Positions 38,032 through 48,846 of a stretch of 64,000 nucleotides of DNA are shown here, piece after piece. Positions within the stretch are counted from its first letter, which is position 1; each line of letters starts with the position of its first letter. This DNA is from JAHEJN01 sp963787285 (GTDB taxonomy: Bacteria > Actinomycetota > Acidimicrobiia > Acidimicrobiales > JAHEJN01): contig CAWBCM010000020.1 of the NCBI GenBank assembly GCA_963787285.1, positions 239,097 through 303,096 on the forward strand, in the 5' to 3' direction. Under the pieces are notes generated by a model, which did not search any database, was not told the DNA's origin, and saw only the letters and a program-made list of their open reading frames with translations. The position numbers and the translations under genes were made by a program.

Positions 38032-38817
38032 TCAGGCGCCGAGGTCGGTGGCGGAGGGGTCGTCCGCCACTTGCTCCGCAGCATCGTCGACCAAGGCGAC
38101 CGACCCCACGGATCGGTCGAGCTCGAGCAACTCGGCCCTCGTGAGCGCACGCCACTCACCCGGGTCGAGCCGGCGGTCGGCCAGCGGACCGATGCGCGTG
38201 CGGACGAGCCGCTTGACCGGATGCCCCACCGCCTCGCACATCCGGCGGACCTGGCGATTCTTGCCCTCGTGGATGACGATCTTCAAGAGATCGGGGGCGA
38301 CCGCCGACACGTGGGCCGGGGCCGTGATGCCGTCGTCGAGGGGCACTCCCTCGCGGAGAGTACGCAGGGCTGCTCGGCCCGGCTCCCCTTCGACGTGGGC
38401 GAGGTACTCCTTGTCGACCCCGAACGACGGGTGGGTGAGTCGATGGGTCAGGGAACCGTCGTTGGTCAACAACAGGAGGCCTTCGGTCTCGAAATCGAGC
38501 CGACCGACGGGAAAGACACGCACGGTGTCGGGAACCAGCTGGAGCACCGTGGGGCGGCCCTCGGGATCACTGGCCGTCGTCACGACGCCTGCGGGCTTGT
38601 GGAGCAGGTAGTACACCGCGTCGCTCTGCAGGCTCACCACCTTGCCGTCGATGGCCACGGAGTCGCGATCGGGTTCGATCCGCCGGCCGAGTACGGCAAC
38701 CTCACCGTTCACGGTGATGCGACCCTCGGCGATGTAGTCCTCGATCACCCGACGACTGGCCACCCCGGCCCGGGCGAGCACCTTCTGGAGGCGCTCCCCC
38801 TCGTGGAGCTCGGTCAC
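38032..38817 (-). CDS. rluB: 23S rRNA pseudouridine synthase RluB type
   Basis: 261 residues. An S4 RNA-binding domain (GERLQKVLARAGVASRRVIE) precedes the catalytic domain with VGRLDFETEGLLLLTNDG (catalytic Asp), GVDKEYLAHVEG and IHEGKNRQVRRM. ATG 38817 overlaps the scpB stop. scpA-scpB-rluB is a conserved gene order in Actinobacteria and Firmicutes. Confidence 0.95.
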   Translation of the reverse strand: MTELHEGERLQKVLARAGVASRRVIEDYIAEGRITVNGEVAVLGRRIEPDRDSVAIDGKVVSLQSDAVYYLLHKPAGVVTTASDPEGRPTVLQLVPDTVRVFPVGRLDFETEGLLLLTNDGSLTHRLTHPSFGVDKEYLAHVEGEPGRAALRTLREGVPLDDGITAPAHVSAVAPDLLKIVIHEGKNRQVRRMCEAVGHPVKRLVRTRIGPLADRRLDPGEWRALTRAELLELDRSVGSVALVDDAAEQVADDPSATDLGA

Positions 38818-39491
38818 TCTTCCTCGGTGGCGGTCGAATCGGCACCATGGCTCGCGTCGTCGGCGGTCCGCAGATCGATGTCGGGGTCCACCCGCAACGT
38901 GGTCTCGAGAGCCTCGACCACGTCGGTGCCGGGCACGAAGGCGCCGAGCGGAGGAAGGTCCTGCACGCTGTCGAGTCCGAGGCGTTCGAGGAACAACGCC
39001 GTCGTTCCGAAGAGCACGGCATTGCCAGGCCCGGGATCACGTCCGACCTCGGTCACCAACCCACGGGTCTGGAGGGTGCGCATGACCCCGTCGACGTTGA
39101 CCCCCCGAATCGCTGACACCTGCAGACGGCTGAGTGGCTGCTTGTAGGCCACGATGGCGAGGGTCTCCAGGGCGGCCGACGACAGGCGGGCCGACTGGCC
39201 TTCGAGCACGAACCGCTCCACGTAGGGTGCGGCGGCGGCGTGGGTCTGGAAGCGATAACCGCCGGCCACCCGGGTCAGGACGAATCCCCGCGAATCGGCC
39301 TCGTACTCGTCGGCGAGCGTCGCGCAATGCTCGATGACCAATGCAGCCGGGATCTCGAGGAGCTGCGCGAGCAGGCTGGGCTCGACGGGTGTGTCGGCGA
39401 CCAACACGATGGCTTCGATCGCGCGACGAGTCTCGCGGTCGGCGTCGGTCACGGTCGATGCGTCGGTCTCGTCGGTGCCGGACACGCTCAT
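38814..39491 (-). CDS. scpB: Segregation and condensation protein B
   Basis: 225 residues from ATG 39491 (MSVSGTDETD). Two winged-helix domains are seen: AIEAIVLVADTPVEPSLLAQ and LSSAALETLAIVAYKQPLSR with VMRTLQTRGLV. It works with ScpA and SMC in chromosome condensation. An acidic tail ends the protein. The start overlaps scpA (ATGA). Confidence 0.94.
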   Translation of the reverse strand: MSVSGTDETDASTVTDADRETRRAIEAIVLVADTPVEPSLLAQLLEIPAALVIEHCATLADEYEADSRGFVLTRVAGGYRFQTHAAAAPYVERFVLEGQSARLSSAALETLAIVAYKQPLSRLQVSAIRGVNVDGVMRTLQTRGLVTEVGRDPGPGNAVLFGTTALFLERLGLDSVQDLPPLGAFVPGTDVVEALETTLRVDPDIDLRTADDASHGADSTATEEE

Positions 39492-40264
39492 CCCTCGTAC
39501 AGGTCGGCGGTGAGTGATGTCGCGTCGACGGCCCCGGTGGCGATCCACGTGACGACGATGTCACCGAAGGCGGCCTGCTGGCCCAGCTCGACGCAGCCCT
39601 GTTTGAACAGCTCCAGAATCGCGAGGAAGTGGACGACCACGTCGAGGCGTTCCACGAAGTCGCCGGTCAGGTCGCGAAGCGTGATCGGGGTTCGATGGGG
39701 CAACTCCACCAGCAGCTCCTGGACGACTTCGGCGACGGTGAATCGAATAGGCGCCACATGGTGCAGATCGAGACGGACTTCGGGCCTGGGCGCGACCGCT
39801 CGACGGAAAGCGGCCCGCAGATCCAATGGCGTGACGTTCTCGAGCGGATCGGGCACCAGGTCGAGGAAGCGGTCCTCGAGGCCCACGAGGCGGGGAAAGG
39901 ACTGTCCGGCCGCCATCGCCAGTCGTTCGAGCGCCTGCGAGGCATCCTTGAAGGTCTTGCACTCGAGCAGTCGCGACAAGAGCAGGTCGCGCTCCTCCCA
40001 CAGTGCGAGCTCATCGTCGAGATCGAACGTGCCGTCGTCGGGGAGAAGACGCCGGCTCTTCAACTCCACGAGGGTGGCCGCGATCATCAAGAACTCGGTG
40101 GCCACCTCCAGTTCGAGGTCGTGCATCTTGTTCAGCTCGGTCAGGTAGGCGTCGACGATCGTGCTGAGTGACACTTCGTACAGATCGACCTCGTCGCGAA
40201 CGATCAGATGCAACAGGAGGTCGAACGGCCCCTGGAACACGTCGGTCTGCACCTCGTACGCCAT
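39488..40264 (-). CDS. scpA: Segregation and condensation protein A
   Basis: 258 residues from ATG 40264. The kleisin N-terminus FQGPFDLLLHLIVRDEVDLY and the following ATEFLMIAATLVELKSRRLL are diagnostic. The C-terminal winged helix (DVVVHFLAILELFKQGCVEL) binds SMC. Divergent from trpS with a 92-base gap. Confidence 0.95.
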   Translation of the reverse strand: MAYEVQTDVFQGPFDLLLHLIVRDEVDLYEVSLSTIVDAYLTELNKMHDLELEVATEFLMIAATLVELKSRRLLPDDGTFDLDDELALWEERDLLLSRLLECKTFKDASQALERLAMAAGQSFPRLVGLEDRFLDLVPDPLENVTPLDLRAAFRRAVAPRPEVRLDLHHVAPIRFTVAEVVQELLVELPHRTPITLRDLTGDFVERLDVVVHFLAILELFKQGCVELGQQAAFGDIVVTWIATGAVDATSLTADLYEG

Positions 40265-40356
40265 GAAGTCGCAGCTTAGAGGGGCGGCCCGCCGTGTCAC
40301 GCCATCGTGGGCAATGGCACGCCCATCGGCCCGGCGGCCGACTACCCTCGCCCGCC

Positions 40357-41337
40357 ATGGCACGCGTGTTCTCCGGCATTCAGCCTTCGGGCGATCTCCA
40401 TCTCGGCAATCTGCTCGGGGCGATCCTCAACTGGACGCGCATGCAGCACCTCGACGACTCGATCTTCTGCATCGTCGATCTTCATGCACTCACGCTTCGT
40501 CCCGAGCCCGAGCGGCTCCATGCCGACACCGTTCGACTGGCCCAGACGCTCATCGCCATCGGCCTCGACCCGGCGGTCTGCACCCTTTTCGTCCAGAGCC
40601 ACGTCACCCAGCACGTCGAGTTGAGCTGGATCATGGAGTGCACGGCGAGCTTTGGCGAGCTCAACCGGATGACGCAATTCAAGGACAAGTCGAGCCGCGC
40701 CGATTTCATCTCCGCCGGCTTGTTCACCTACCCCGCCCTCCAGGCCGCCGACATCCTCCTGTACGACACCGATCTGGTGCCGGTCGGCGACGATCAGCGG
40801 CAACACGTCGAGCTCACCCGAGACCTCGCAGAGCGGTTCAACAGCCGGTACGGCGACACGTTCGTGGTTCCCGAGCACGTGATCCCGCCCGCAGGAGCGC
40901 GTGTCATGGACCTCCAGGCTCCCGATGCGAAGATGTCGAAGTCGACCGGTGAGGCGCCCGGCACGATCTGGATCTACGACGACCCGGCGGTGATCGAGAA
41001 GAAGTTCAAGCGAGCGGTCACCGACAGCGACGGCGAGGTTCGCTTCGACCTGGCCGACAAACCGGGCGTGTCGAACCTGCTGTCGATTCTCGGTGCCGCG
41101 ACCGACGACGACCCCGAGTCACTGGCCGAGAAGTACCACCAGTACGGGCCGCTCAAGGCCGATACGGCCGCGGCGGTGATCGCCCTGCTCGAACCCATTC
41201 AGGCGCGCTTCGCCCAACTCCAGAGCGATCCTGGCGAAACGCGGCGCCTGCTCGCGCTCGGGGCCGAGAAGGCCCGAGCAATCGCGGTACCAACCGCCGA
41301 GCGAGTTCGCACGGCGGTTGGTCTGCTGCCTGCGTGA
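40357..41337 (+). CDS. trpS: Tryptophanyl-tRNA synthetase
   Basis: 326 residues from ATG 40357. Class I signatures are GDLHLGN (HIGH) and DAKMSKSTG (KMSKS). SGIQPSG, DLHALT and VGDDQRQHVELTRDLAERFN are typical of bacterial TrpRS. Frame is intact. It converges with the HD-domain gene. Confidence 0.97.
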   Translation: MARVFSGIQPSGDLHLGNLLGAILNWTRMQHLDDSIFCIVDLHALTLRPEPERLHADTVRLAQTLIAIGLDPAVCTLFVQSHVTQHVELSWIMECTASFGELNRMTQFKDKSSRADFISAGLFTYPALQAADILLYDTDLVPVGDDQRQHVELTRDLAERFNSRYGDTFVVPEHVIPPAGARVMDLQAPDAKMSKSTGEAPGTIWIYDDPAVIEKKFKRAVTDSDGEVRFDLADKPGVSNLLSILGAATDDDPESLAEKYHQYGPLKADTAAAVIALLEPIQARFAQLQSDPGETRRLLALGAEKARAIAVPTAERVRTAVGLLPA

Positions 41338-41349
41338 AACCCGGGGCTT

Positions 41350-41922
41350 TCAGTCCTGATCGGCCTGCCACAGCACCATTGCCACCGACGATTCCAGATC
41401 GACCTCGGCGAGCGGCCGGTGATGACCACGTGCCCACGCCACGACCTCGGGATCAGATCCGATCTCGGCGAGTATGGCCGCGCCCAGCTCCGGATGCGAC
41501 GCGTAGGAACCCACCCGACCGAGTATGCCGGCGCGCCCTCGCCACGAGGCCACCCGATCCCGACCGGCGGCGAGGGTGAGCAGCGAAGCAACCACCCGAC
41601 CGGTGGTTCCCAGTCCGGCCTCGAGCTTTCCGACGTCGTGGAGCGCCGCCGCCACCACGAGCTCGTCGCCCAGGCCGGCGTCGATGCAGTGGGCGGCATT
41701 GTGGACCGCGTGGTGGCGGTCGACGACCGACAGCCGCCGGTAGAGGTCGGTCTCGGCCGTCGACATCCGATCGAGCAGTGCCGCCTCGACCTCTGGCGCG
41801 AACTCGTGCGATCGCAGTGACCACCGGAGGCGCCGGACCAGGTGGCGGAATCCACCCAATCCGGATCGATCCGCCCACGGTCCGTTCGGCGAGATGGACG
41901 ACCGGTCAGCCACGGTGGCCAC
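41350..41922 (-). CDS. HD-domain protein
   Basis: 190 residues from GTG 41922 (a GTG three codons later is also possible). The core AAALHDVGKLEAGLG carries the metal-binding HD pair, with an upstream His in HHAVHNAAHC and later SYASHPELGA, as expected for a small metal-dependent phosphohydrolase. The substrate is unknown. Starts inside the 3' end of xerD (17-base overlap). Confidence 0.83.
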   Translation of the reverse strand: MATVADRSSISPNGPWADRSGLGGFRHLVRRLRWSLRSHEFAPEVEAALLDRMSTAETDLYRRLSVVDRHHAVHNAAHCIDAGLGDELVVAAALHDVGKLEAGLGTTGRVVASLLTLAAGRDRVASWRGRAGILGRVGSYASHPELGAAILAEIGSDPEVVAWARGHHRPLAEVDLESSVAMVLWQADQD

Positions 41923-42856
41923 GCGGGTGGGCCGAGGCGTACACCTTCCACAACCGTTCGTTCGACACCCGCGTGTACACCTGCGTGGTGGTGACCGATG
42001 CGTGTCCGAGCAGCTCCTGCACGATGCGGATGTCGGCGCCGTGGTCGAGCATGTGGGTGGCGCACGAATGACGGAACACGTGTGGCGAGAGCTTCGCGCT
42101 CAACCCGACGGCCGCCGCTCGCCGCTTCACGAGGCCCCAGGCGCCCTGACGACTCAGTCGGCCGCCGCGCTGATTCAACCAGAGCGCTTCGGCGTCATTT
42201 CGGTCGGTCCATCGGGTCGGCTCCATCTCGGAGCGACCGCCCGGTGACAGCCAATCGGTGAGCGCAGCATGCGCGAAGCTCCCGAGAGGCACCACTCGTT
42301 CCTTGGCTCCCTTTCCGTACACGCGCAGCAGGGAATCGTGCATGTCGAGATCGCCCAGCGAGGAGCCGACCAGCTCGGAGATACGAATGCCGGTGCCGTA
42401 GAGCACCTCCACGATGGCCTTGTCGCGCCGCCCGACGGCGTCGTCGACGGAAATGCTGGCGAGCAGACGGTCGATCTCGGTCACCGTCAGCGCCTTGGGG
42501 AGCCCTCGAGGTACGGAGGGCATCTCGACATGCGACGTGGGATCGTCGGTGCGCAACTCGTCGGCCACCATGAACGTGTGCAGCGCCCGCACCGCCACCA
42601 TGGCACGCGCGACCGATGCCGGCTTCTTGCCCGTCGCCTGCTGGGCTCGCAGATGGCCGATCACCTCGGCTTCGGTGGCGGTGGCAACGGTTCGGCCCTG
42701 CGTGTCGAGGTAGGCGACCCACGCACGGAGGTCGCGCCGATAGGCCGACAGCGTTGCCGCTGACCTGCCCTTTTCCACGGTGAGCCACAGCAGGAACTCA
42801 TCGACCTCGGTCGGTCGACCGGTGGGGGTCGAGGCGTCCCCCGGCAGAGCTTTCAT
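41906..42856 (-). CDS. xerD: Tyrosine recombinase XerD
   Basis: 316 residues. The N-terminal SAM-like domain (FLLWLTVEKGRSAATLSAYR) is followed by the catalytic set: Arg in YGTGIRISELVG, Lys in VYGKGAKERVVPLG, HxxR in LSPHVFRHSCATH, His in LLGHASVTTTQ and Tyr in VYTRV. It resolves chromosome dimers at dif. Position between nudix and scpA matches mycobacteria, so this is the chromosomal XerD and not a mobile integrase. Confidence 0.95.
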   Translation of the reverse strand: MKALPGDASTPTGRPTEVDEFLLWLTVEKGRSAATLSAYRRDLRAWVAYLDTQGRTVATATEAEVIGHLRAQQATGKKPASVARAMVAVRALHTFMVADELRTDDPTSHVEMPSVPRGLPKALTVTEIDRLLASISVDDAVGRRDKAIVEVLYGTGIRISELVGSSLGDLDMHDSLLRVYGKGAKERVVPLGSFAHAALTDWLSPGGRSEMEPTRWTDRNDAEALWLNQRGGRLSRQGAWGLVKRRAAAVGLSAKLSPHVFRHSCATHMLDHGADIRIVQELLGHASVTTTQVYTRVSNERLWKVYASAHPRGHRG

Positions 42857-43392
42857 GGCCGGGCGTGGGCGAGCAACAGCCCGATTGCGGTCTTCGCATC
42901 GGGGACCTCACCCCGGTGGACGGCCGCCACCGCCTCCTCGAGGGGCCACCGCTCGATCGACATGTACTGCTCTTCGGCGGTCTGCACGTTGCGATCGACC
43001 GCGGAGAGATCGGTGCCCCGGTAGATGTGCACCACCTCGTCGCAGAAGCCCGGCGTGGGAATGAAGGCGGTGAGCAGCTCGAGGGTGCCGGCGACGAAGC
43101 CGATCTCCTCGGCCAGTTCGCGCTGTGCGGTCGTTTCGAGCGGCTCGTCGGGCACGTCTCGTTTGCCGGCCGGGATCTCGAGGAGGTCGATGTCGAGGGC
43201 GACCCGGAACTGGCGCACCAGTATGACGTTCCCATGGGCGTCGATGGGCACCACCGCCACCGCCCCCGGATGTCGGGCGATGATTCGTGGTGAGGTCGAG
43301 CCGTCGGGCAGCGTCAGCTCGGCCTCCACGAGGTGCAGGACCGAGGTTCGGGCGAGCGATCGCTCGGGCCCGATGACGAACCCCGACGACAC
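42853..43392 (-). CDS. Nudix hydrolase, ADP-ribose pyrophosphatase type
   Basis: 179 residues. The Nudix box is complete: GKRDVPDEPLETTAQRELAE followed by EIGF. Upstream LVRQFRVALDIDLLEIPAG is characteristic of ADP-ribose pyrophosphatases. It overlaps xerD by four bases and starts three bases after pyrG ends, as in Rv1699-Rv1701. Confidence 0.93.
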   Translation of the reverse strand: MSSGFVIGPERSLARTSVLHLVEAELTLPDGSTSPRIIARHPGAVAVVPIDAHGNVILVRQFRVALDIDLLEIPAGKRDVPDEPLETTAQRELAEEIGFVAGTLELLTAFIPTPGFCDEVVHIYRGTDLSAVDRNVQTAEEQYMSIERWPLEEAVAAVHRGEVPDAKTAIGLLLAHARP

Positions 43393-43395
43393 CGG

Positions 43396-45042
<1,647 letters not shown>

Positions 45043-45097
45043 GGAAGATCACCCTACCGGCCGGGTGTGACGGCGCGGGTGGATGACCGTCGGGTGG

Positions 45098-46669
45098 TCA
45101 CGAGCTGCGCTCGAGAAGCTCGCGCGCATGGGCTTGCGCGCTCGTCGACGACGCCTCGCCCGACAGCATTCTCGCCACCTCGGCGATCCGGGCCTCGGCG
45201 TCGAGGCCTGCGGCGACAACGTCGGTCGAGGTTCCGTCGTCGAGCTTTCGAATCTGGATCTGGTGATCGGCGGCGGCGGCAACCTGCGCGAGGTGGGTGA
45301 CCACCAACACCTGGTGGGTTCGACCGAGTCCGGCCAACGCATCCGCCACGGCGTTGGCCGCCTGACCACCCACGCCGGCGTCGACCTCGTCGAAGATCAT
45401 CACCGGTGGACCCGAGCTCAGCTCGAGCTGGAGGGCCAGCATGGTGCGTGACAGTTCACCGCCCGAGGCCACCTTGGCCAGCGGTGCGGGCTCGGTTCCG
45501 GAGTGCATCGCGACGAGGATCTCGACCTGATCCCCAGGGTCGAGGTCGGTCACGGCGACGTCGATCACCGCGTTGGGGAGCGCCAAGCGCCGCACCTGCC
45601 GTTGGAGCGCCGATGCGAACGCCGGGGCGTGAGCCCGACGAGCGGCCCCGACCGTTGCTTCGAGCTCGCGAACTCGATCGGCCAGAGAACCCCGCTGGGC
45701 GTCGAGCTGGGCCGCTCGCGCGTCGTGGGACTCGAGCTCGGCGAGGCGCTTGCGTGCCTCGTCGCGGTAGTCGAGCACCTCGGCAAGGGTGGTGCCGTAC
45801 TTTCGGCGGAGGTCGCTGAGCATGGCCCGTCGCCGCTGCACCTCGTCGAGGGCCTGGGGATCGTCGGCCAGCTCGTCGACCAGTCGACCGAGGTCGTGCA
45901 CGACATCGGTGAGCTCGGCCTCGATGGAACGCAGCCGGGCGACCTGCTCGGCGAACGGCGCGCGTGGAGCCAACCGGGCGATGGCCACGGCAACGGCTTC
46001 GGTGGCACCGTCGCCGCCCAGCGCCTCGGCCGTCGCGGCGGCCGCGGCACGGTGTTCGGTGGCGTCGGCGAGGGTGCGTTCCCGGAGCTGGAGTCGCTCG
46101 TCCTCGTCGGCGTCGACGATCTGGGCCGCATCGAGTTCGTCGAGCTGGAATCGATGCAGATCGATCTCGCGGTCCCGCGCTCGCGGGTCGCCGCCGAGCT
46201 CTTCGAGTTGGCGATCGATCGCCCCGAGCTCGGATCGGGCGTCGCGCAGCTCGGTGGTGTCGATCTGTCCCGCCTCATCGAGCGCGGCGCGCTGGGCGCG
46301 GGGACGAACCAGCGACTGGTGGCCGTTCTGCCCGTGGATGTCGACGAGACCTCCCACCGCCGAGGCCAGCTCGCCGAGGGTGGCCAGATGGCCGTCGATA
46401 TAGCCTCGCGACCGGCCTGATGCCGGCACGACCCGACGAACGACCAGCTCACTGTCGTCGATGACGAACCGCCCCTCGACCACCGCTTCGGCCGCACCCG
46501 AGCGCACCATGGTGGCGTCGGCCCGGCCCCCGCAGAGCAACTTGATGGCCTCGGTCAGCAATGTCTTGCCGGCTCCGGTCTCACCGGTGAGCGCGGTCAT
46601 GCCCGACTGCAGAACGAGCGACAGCTCTCGGACCGGACCGAGGTCGCGAACGGCGATCTCGTTCAGCAC
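45098..46669 (-). CDS. recN: DNA repair ATPase RecN
   Basis: 523 residues, SMC-like. It begins LNEIAVRDLGPV with Walker A GETGAGKTLL. Long coiled-coil arms occupy about residues 150-350. The C-terminal half has the signature LAKVASGGELSRTMLAL and Walker B MIFDEVDAGVGG. Acts in double-strand-break repair. Lies between pyrG and nadK as in mycobacteria, but without the two extra genes found there. Confidence 0.96.
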   Translation of the reverse strand: MLNEIAVRDLGPVRELSLVLQSGMTALTGETGAGKTLLTEAIKLLCGGRADATMVRSGAAEAVVEGRFVIDDSELVVRRVVPASGRSRGYIDGHLATLGELASAVGGLVDIHGQNGHQSLVRPRAQRAALDEAGQIDTTELRDARSELGAIDRQLEELGGDPRARDREIDLHRFQLDELDAAQIVDADEDERLQLRERTLADATEHRAAAAATAEALGGDGATEAVAVAIARLAPRAPFAEQVARLRSIEAELTDVVHDLGRLVDELADDPQALDEVQRRRAMLSDLRRKYGTTLAEVLDYRDEARKRLAELESHDARAAQLDAQRGSLADRVRELEATVGAARRAHAPAFASALQRQVRRLALPNAVIDVAVTDLDPGDQVEILVAMHSGTEPAPLAKVASGGELSRTMLALQLELSSGPPVMIFDEVDAGVGGQAANAVADALAGLGRTHQVLVVTHLAQVAAAADHQIQIRKLDDGTSTDVVAAGLDAEARIAEVARMLSGEASSTSAQAHARELLERSS

Positions 46670-46700
46670 GGGGGACTCGACGCCAGGTCGACGAGAGGGT

Positions 46701-47543
46701 TCATCGGGAGTTGAGGTCGAACTTCGACTTGATGATCTGGTGGAAGTTCCGATCGCCGAAGGTGACGAGCCGTGCCGGTTCGCCGGCGGCCAGGCAAAGC
46801 GCCTCTTCTCCGGGTTCGAGTCGACCGATCACCCGGCCGTCGACGGCCACGTCGGCCGCCCGGTTTCCCTCGATGCTCAGGCCGATTTCGGACTCGGGCG
46901 ACAGAACCATGGAGCGATCGAACAGGGTGTGGGGCGCAACCGGCGTGAGGATGAGGGCCTCGTGGGTGGGATCGACGAGCGGGCCGCGCGCCGACAGCGA
47001 GTACGCGGTGGAGCCGGTGGGTGACGCCACGATGACGCCATCGGCCTCGTAGGTGTGGAACGACTCGTGATCGATCGACACCGCAACTCGGATCGTGCGA
47101 CCGGAGTCGATCTTCTCGACCACGATCTCGTTGAGGGCCGAGGCGACCTTGCCGTCGGGCATCACCACGCCGACCCGCATGCGGGTCTCGATGGCGAAAT
47201 CGCCGGCGAGCCAGCGATCGACCGCTCCGGCTGCGTCATCGGGGTCGAGTTGGGTGAGGTAGCCGAGGCTGCCGAAGTTCACGCCGAGCACCGGTACCCC
47301 TGCGTCGGCGAGAAGTCGCACGGCATGCAGCATCGACCCGTCGCCGCCGAGACTCACGCCGAGATCGGCCCGCCCCACCATCACCCCGTGATCGACCTCG
47401 TGCGTCTCGAGGCCTGCAGCACTCGATCCCCCACGTGGTACGACGACCTCGTGACCGCTTCGGATCAGACCCTCTGCCAGCTCCTTCGCGTGCGTCGCGG
47501 CCTCGGGTCGGGAGGGATGGATGAGAAGAGCGACAACGGCCAC
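46701..47543 (-). CDS. nadK: NAD kinase
   Basis: 280 residues from GTG 47543 (VAVVALLIHPSRPEA). The ATP/NAD motif GVSLGGDGSMLHAVRLLAD is present, with LNEIVVEK and ADGVIVASPTGSTAYSLSA. The usual GGDGT has Ser in place of Thr. It follows tlyA by four bases. Makes NADP from NAD. Confidence 0.95.
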   Translation of the reverse strand: MAVVALLIHPSRPEAATHAKELAEGLIRSGHEVVVPRGGSSAAGLETHEVDHGVMVGRADLGVSLGGDGSMLHAVRLLADAGVPVLGVNFGSLGYLTQLDPDDAAGAVDRWLAGDFAIETRMRVGVVMPDGKVASALNEIVVEKIDSGRTIRVAVSIDHESFHTYEADGVIVASPTGSTAYSLSARGPLVDPTHEALILTPVAPHTLFDRSMVLSPESEIGLSIEGNRAADVAVDGRVIGRLEPGEEALCLAAGEPARLVTFGDRNFHQIIKSKFDLNSR

Positions 47544-47547
47544 AGGA

Positions 47548-48363
47548 TCAGCGTAGATGGCCCGCTGTGACAGCCGTCGCCTCTTCGATGGCTCTGTCGA
47601 CCAGCGGCGCGGCCGACGGAGCATCACCGTGACGGGCGAATCGGGCCAAGAACTCGATGTTGCCGTCTCCGCCACTGATCGGCGACGCCAGCAATCCCCG
47701 GAGCCGGAGCTGCTGGGTGCGGGCGGCGTCGACGACGCCATCGATCGATCCCCGCCACAGCTCCGGGTCGGTGATGACACCTCGTCCCTTCGATGCATCA
47801 CGGCGGCCGACCTCGAACTGGGGCTTGATCAGCGCGACGAGATCGCCGTCGTCGCTCAGCTGATCGGCCAACGCGCCGATCAGCACTCGCAGGGAGATGA
47901 ACGAGACGTCGACCACTATCAGTGGGAACGCAGGTCCGAGATCGCCCGGCCCCGTGTGGCGCATGTTCGTTCGTTCCAGAACCCTGACCCGTGAGTCCGC
48001 ACGAATGCGCTCGTGCAGTTGACCGAAGCCGACATCGAGGGCGACCACCTCGTCCGCGCCCCGCTGCAACAGGACGTCGGTGAATCCACCGGTGGATGCG
48101 CCGACATCGAGGCATCGCAGGCCCGACGGGTCGATGGCGAAGGCATCGAGCGCGGCCGCGAGCTTGAATGCGCCCCGACCGACGTACCGTGCCGGTTCGA
48201 CTACTCGTAGCGCGTCTTCTGGCCGCACCTGGCGGGCGGGCTTGTCGGCTACCGCTCCATTCACCAGAACGAGATCGGCCGCGATCAGTCGCTGCGCCTC
48301 TTCACGACTGGAGGCGAGCTCACGCCGGACGAGCTCGGCGTCGAGACGCCGACGACCGGCGAT
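47548..48363 (-). CDS. tlyA: TlyA-type rRNA 2'-O-methyltransferase/hemolysin, non-canonical start
   Basis: The methyltransferase part has the SAM motif CLDVGASTGGFTDVLLQ and KPQFEVG, as in TlyA, which methylates riboses in 16S and 23S rRNA. The S4 domain that normally opens TlyA is encoded in frame upstream (RRRLDAELVRRELASSREEA, LIAADLVLVNG). In this frame there is no ATG, GTG or TTG between the stop of the histone-like gene (48367-48369) and the S4 domain. The first canonical start is GTG 48264, which would delete the S4 domain. Coordinates given begin at ATC 48363, which would give 271 residues, the normal size. An AUC start, an indel or a base error could explain this. Confidence 0.85.
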   Translation of the reverse strand: MAGRRRLDAELVRRELASSREEAQRLIAADLVLVNGAVADKPARQVRPEDALRVVEPARYVGRGAFKLAAALDAFAIDPSGLRCLDVGASTGGFTDVLLQRGADEVVALDVGFGQLHERIRADSRVRVLERTNMRHTGPGDLGPAFPLIVVDVSFISLRVLIGALADQLSDDGDLVALIKPQFEVGRRDASKGRGVITDPELWRGSIDGVVDAARTQQLRLRGLLASPISGGDGNIEFLARFARHGDAPSAAPLVDRAIEEATAVTAGHLR

Positions 48364-48366
48364 GGA

Positions 48367-48837
48367 TCAGGCCCGCTTCCTCGGCGCGGCCTTCTTGGCG
48401 GCGGCTTTCTTGGCCGGCGCTTTCTTGGCAGTCGCCTTCTTGGCCGATGCTTTCTTGGCCGGCGCCTTCTTCGCGGCCGCCTTCTTGGCCGGAGCTTTCT
48501 TGGCGGCCGCCTTCTTGGCCGGTGCTTTCTTGGCCGGCGCCTTCTTCGCGGCCGCCTTCTTGGCCGGCGCCTTCTTGGCGGCCGCTTTCTTGGCCGATGC
48601 TTTCTTGGCCGGAGCTTTCTTGGCCGGCGCCACAGTGTCGCGGAGGCGTCCGACGACACGCTCGCCTTCGGTCCTCGCCTGCTCGAGCAGACTCTGGAGC
48701 TCGTCGGTCACCTGGTCGATTGCATCGACGCTCGTGCTCCGCACCCTTCGCAGGAGTGCATTGAGCGAATCCCTCGTTTCGGCGAGGAATTCCTCGCCGG
48801 CTTCGAGTGCTGACTTTCCCGCTGTGTTCTTGGCCAT
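48367..48837 (-). CDS. Histone H1-like lysine/alanine-rich DNA-binding protein
   Basis: 156 residues. The first 70 residues are a charged helical domain (EFLAETRDSLNALLRRVRST, ELQSLLEQARTEGERVVGRL). The rest is about 20 tandem [A/P]-[A/S/T]-K-K units, ending PRKRA, with codon-level repeats in steps of about 12-15 bases. Such tails compact DNA, as in HupB or Hc1-type proteins. The N-terminal domain is not the HU fold, so this is a distinct architecture. It lies between the HAD gene and tlyA. Confidence 0.82.
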   Translation of the reverse strand: MAKNTAGKSALEAGEEFLAETRDSLNALLRRVRSTSVDAIDQVTDELQSLLEQARTEGERVVGRLRDTVAPAKKAPAKKASAKKAAAKKAPAKKAAAKKAPAKKAPAKKAAAKKAPAKKAAAKKAPAKKASAKKATAKKAPAKKAAAKKAAPRKRA

Positions 48838-48846
48838 GGATGAACG

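Noticed and set aside
41906..42856. XerD as a mobile-element integrase
   Set aside because: It sits between nudix and scpA as in mycobacterial chromosomes, overlaps its neighbour, and no attachment repeats are nearby.
48380..48640. Short regularly spaced repeats resembling a CRISPR array or satellite
   Set aside because: The unit is 12-15 bases without spacers and encodes the AKK/PAKK ladder of the histone-like protein in frame.
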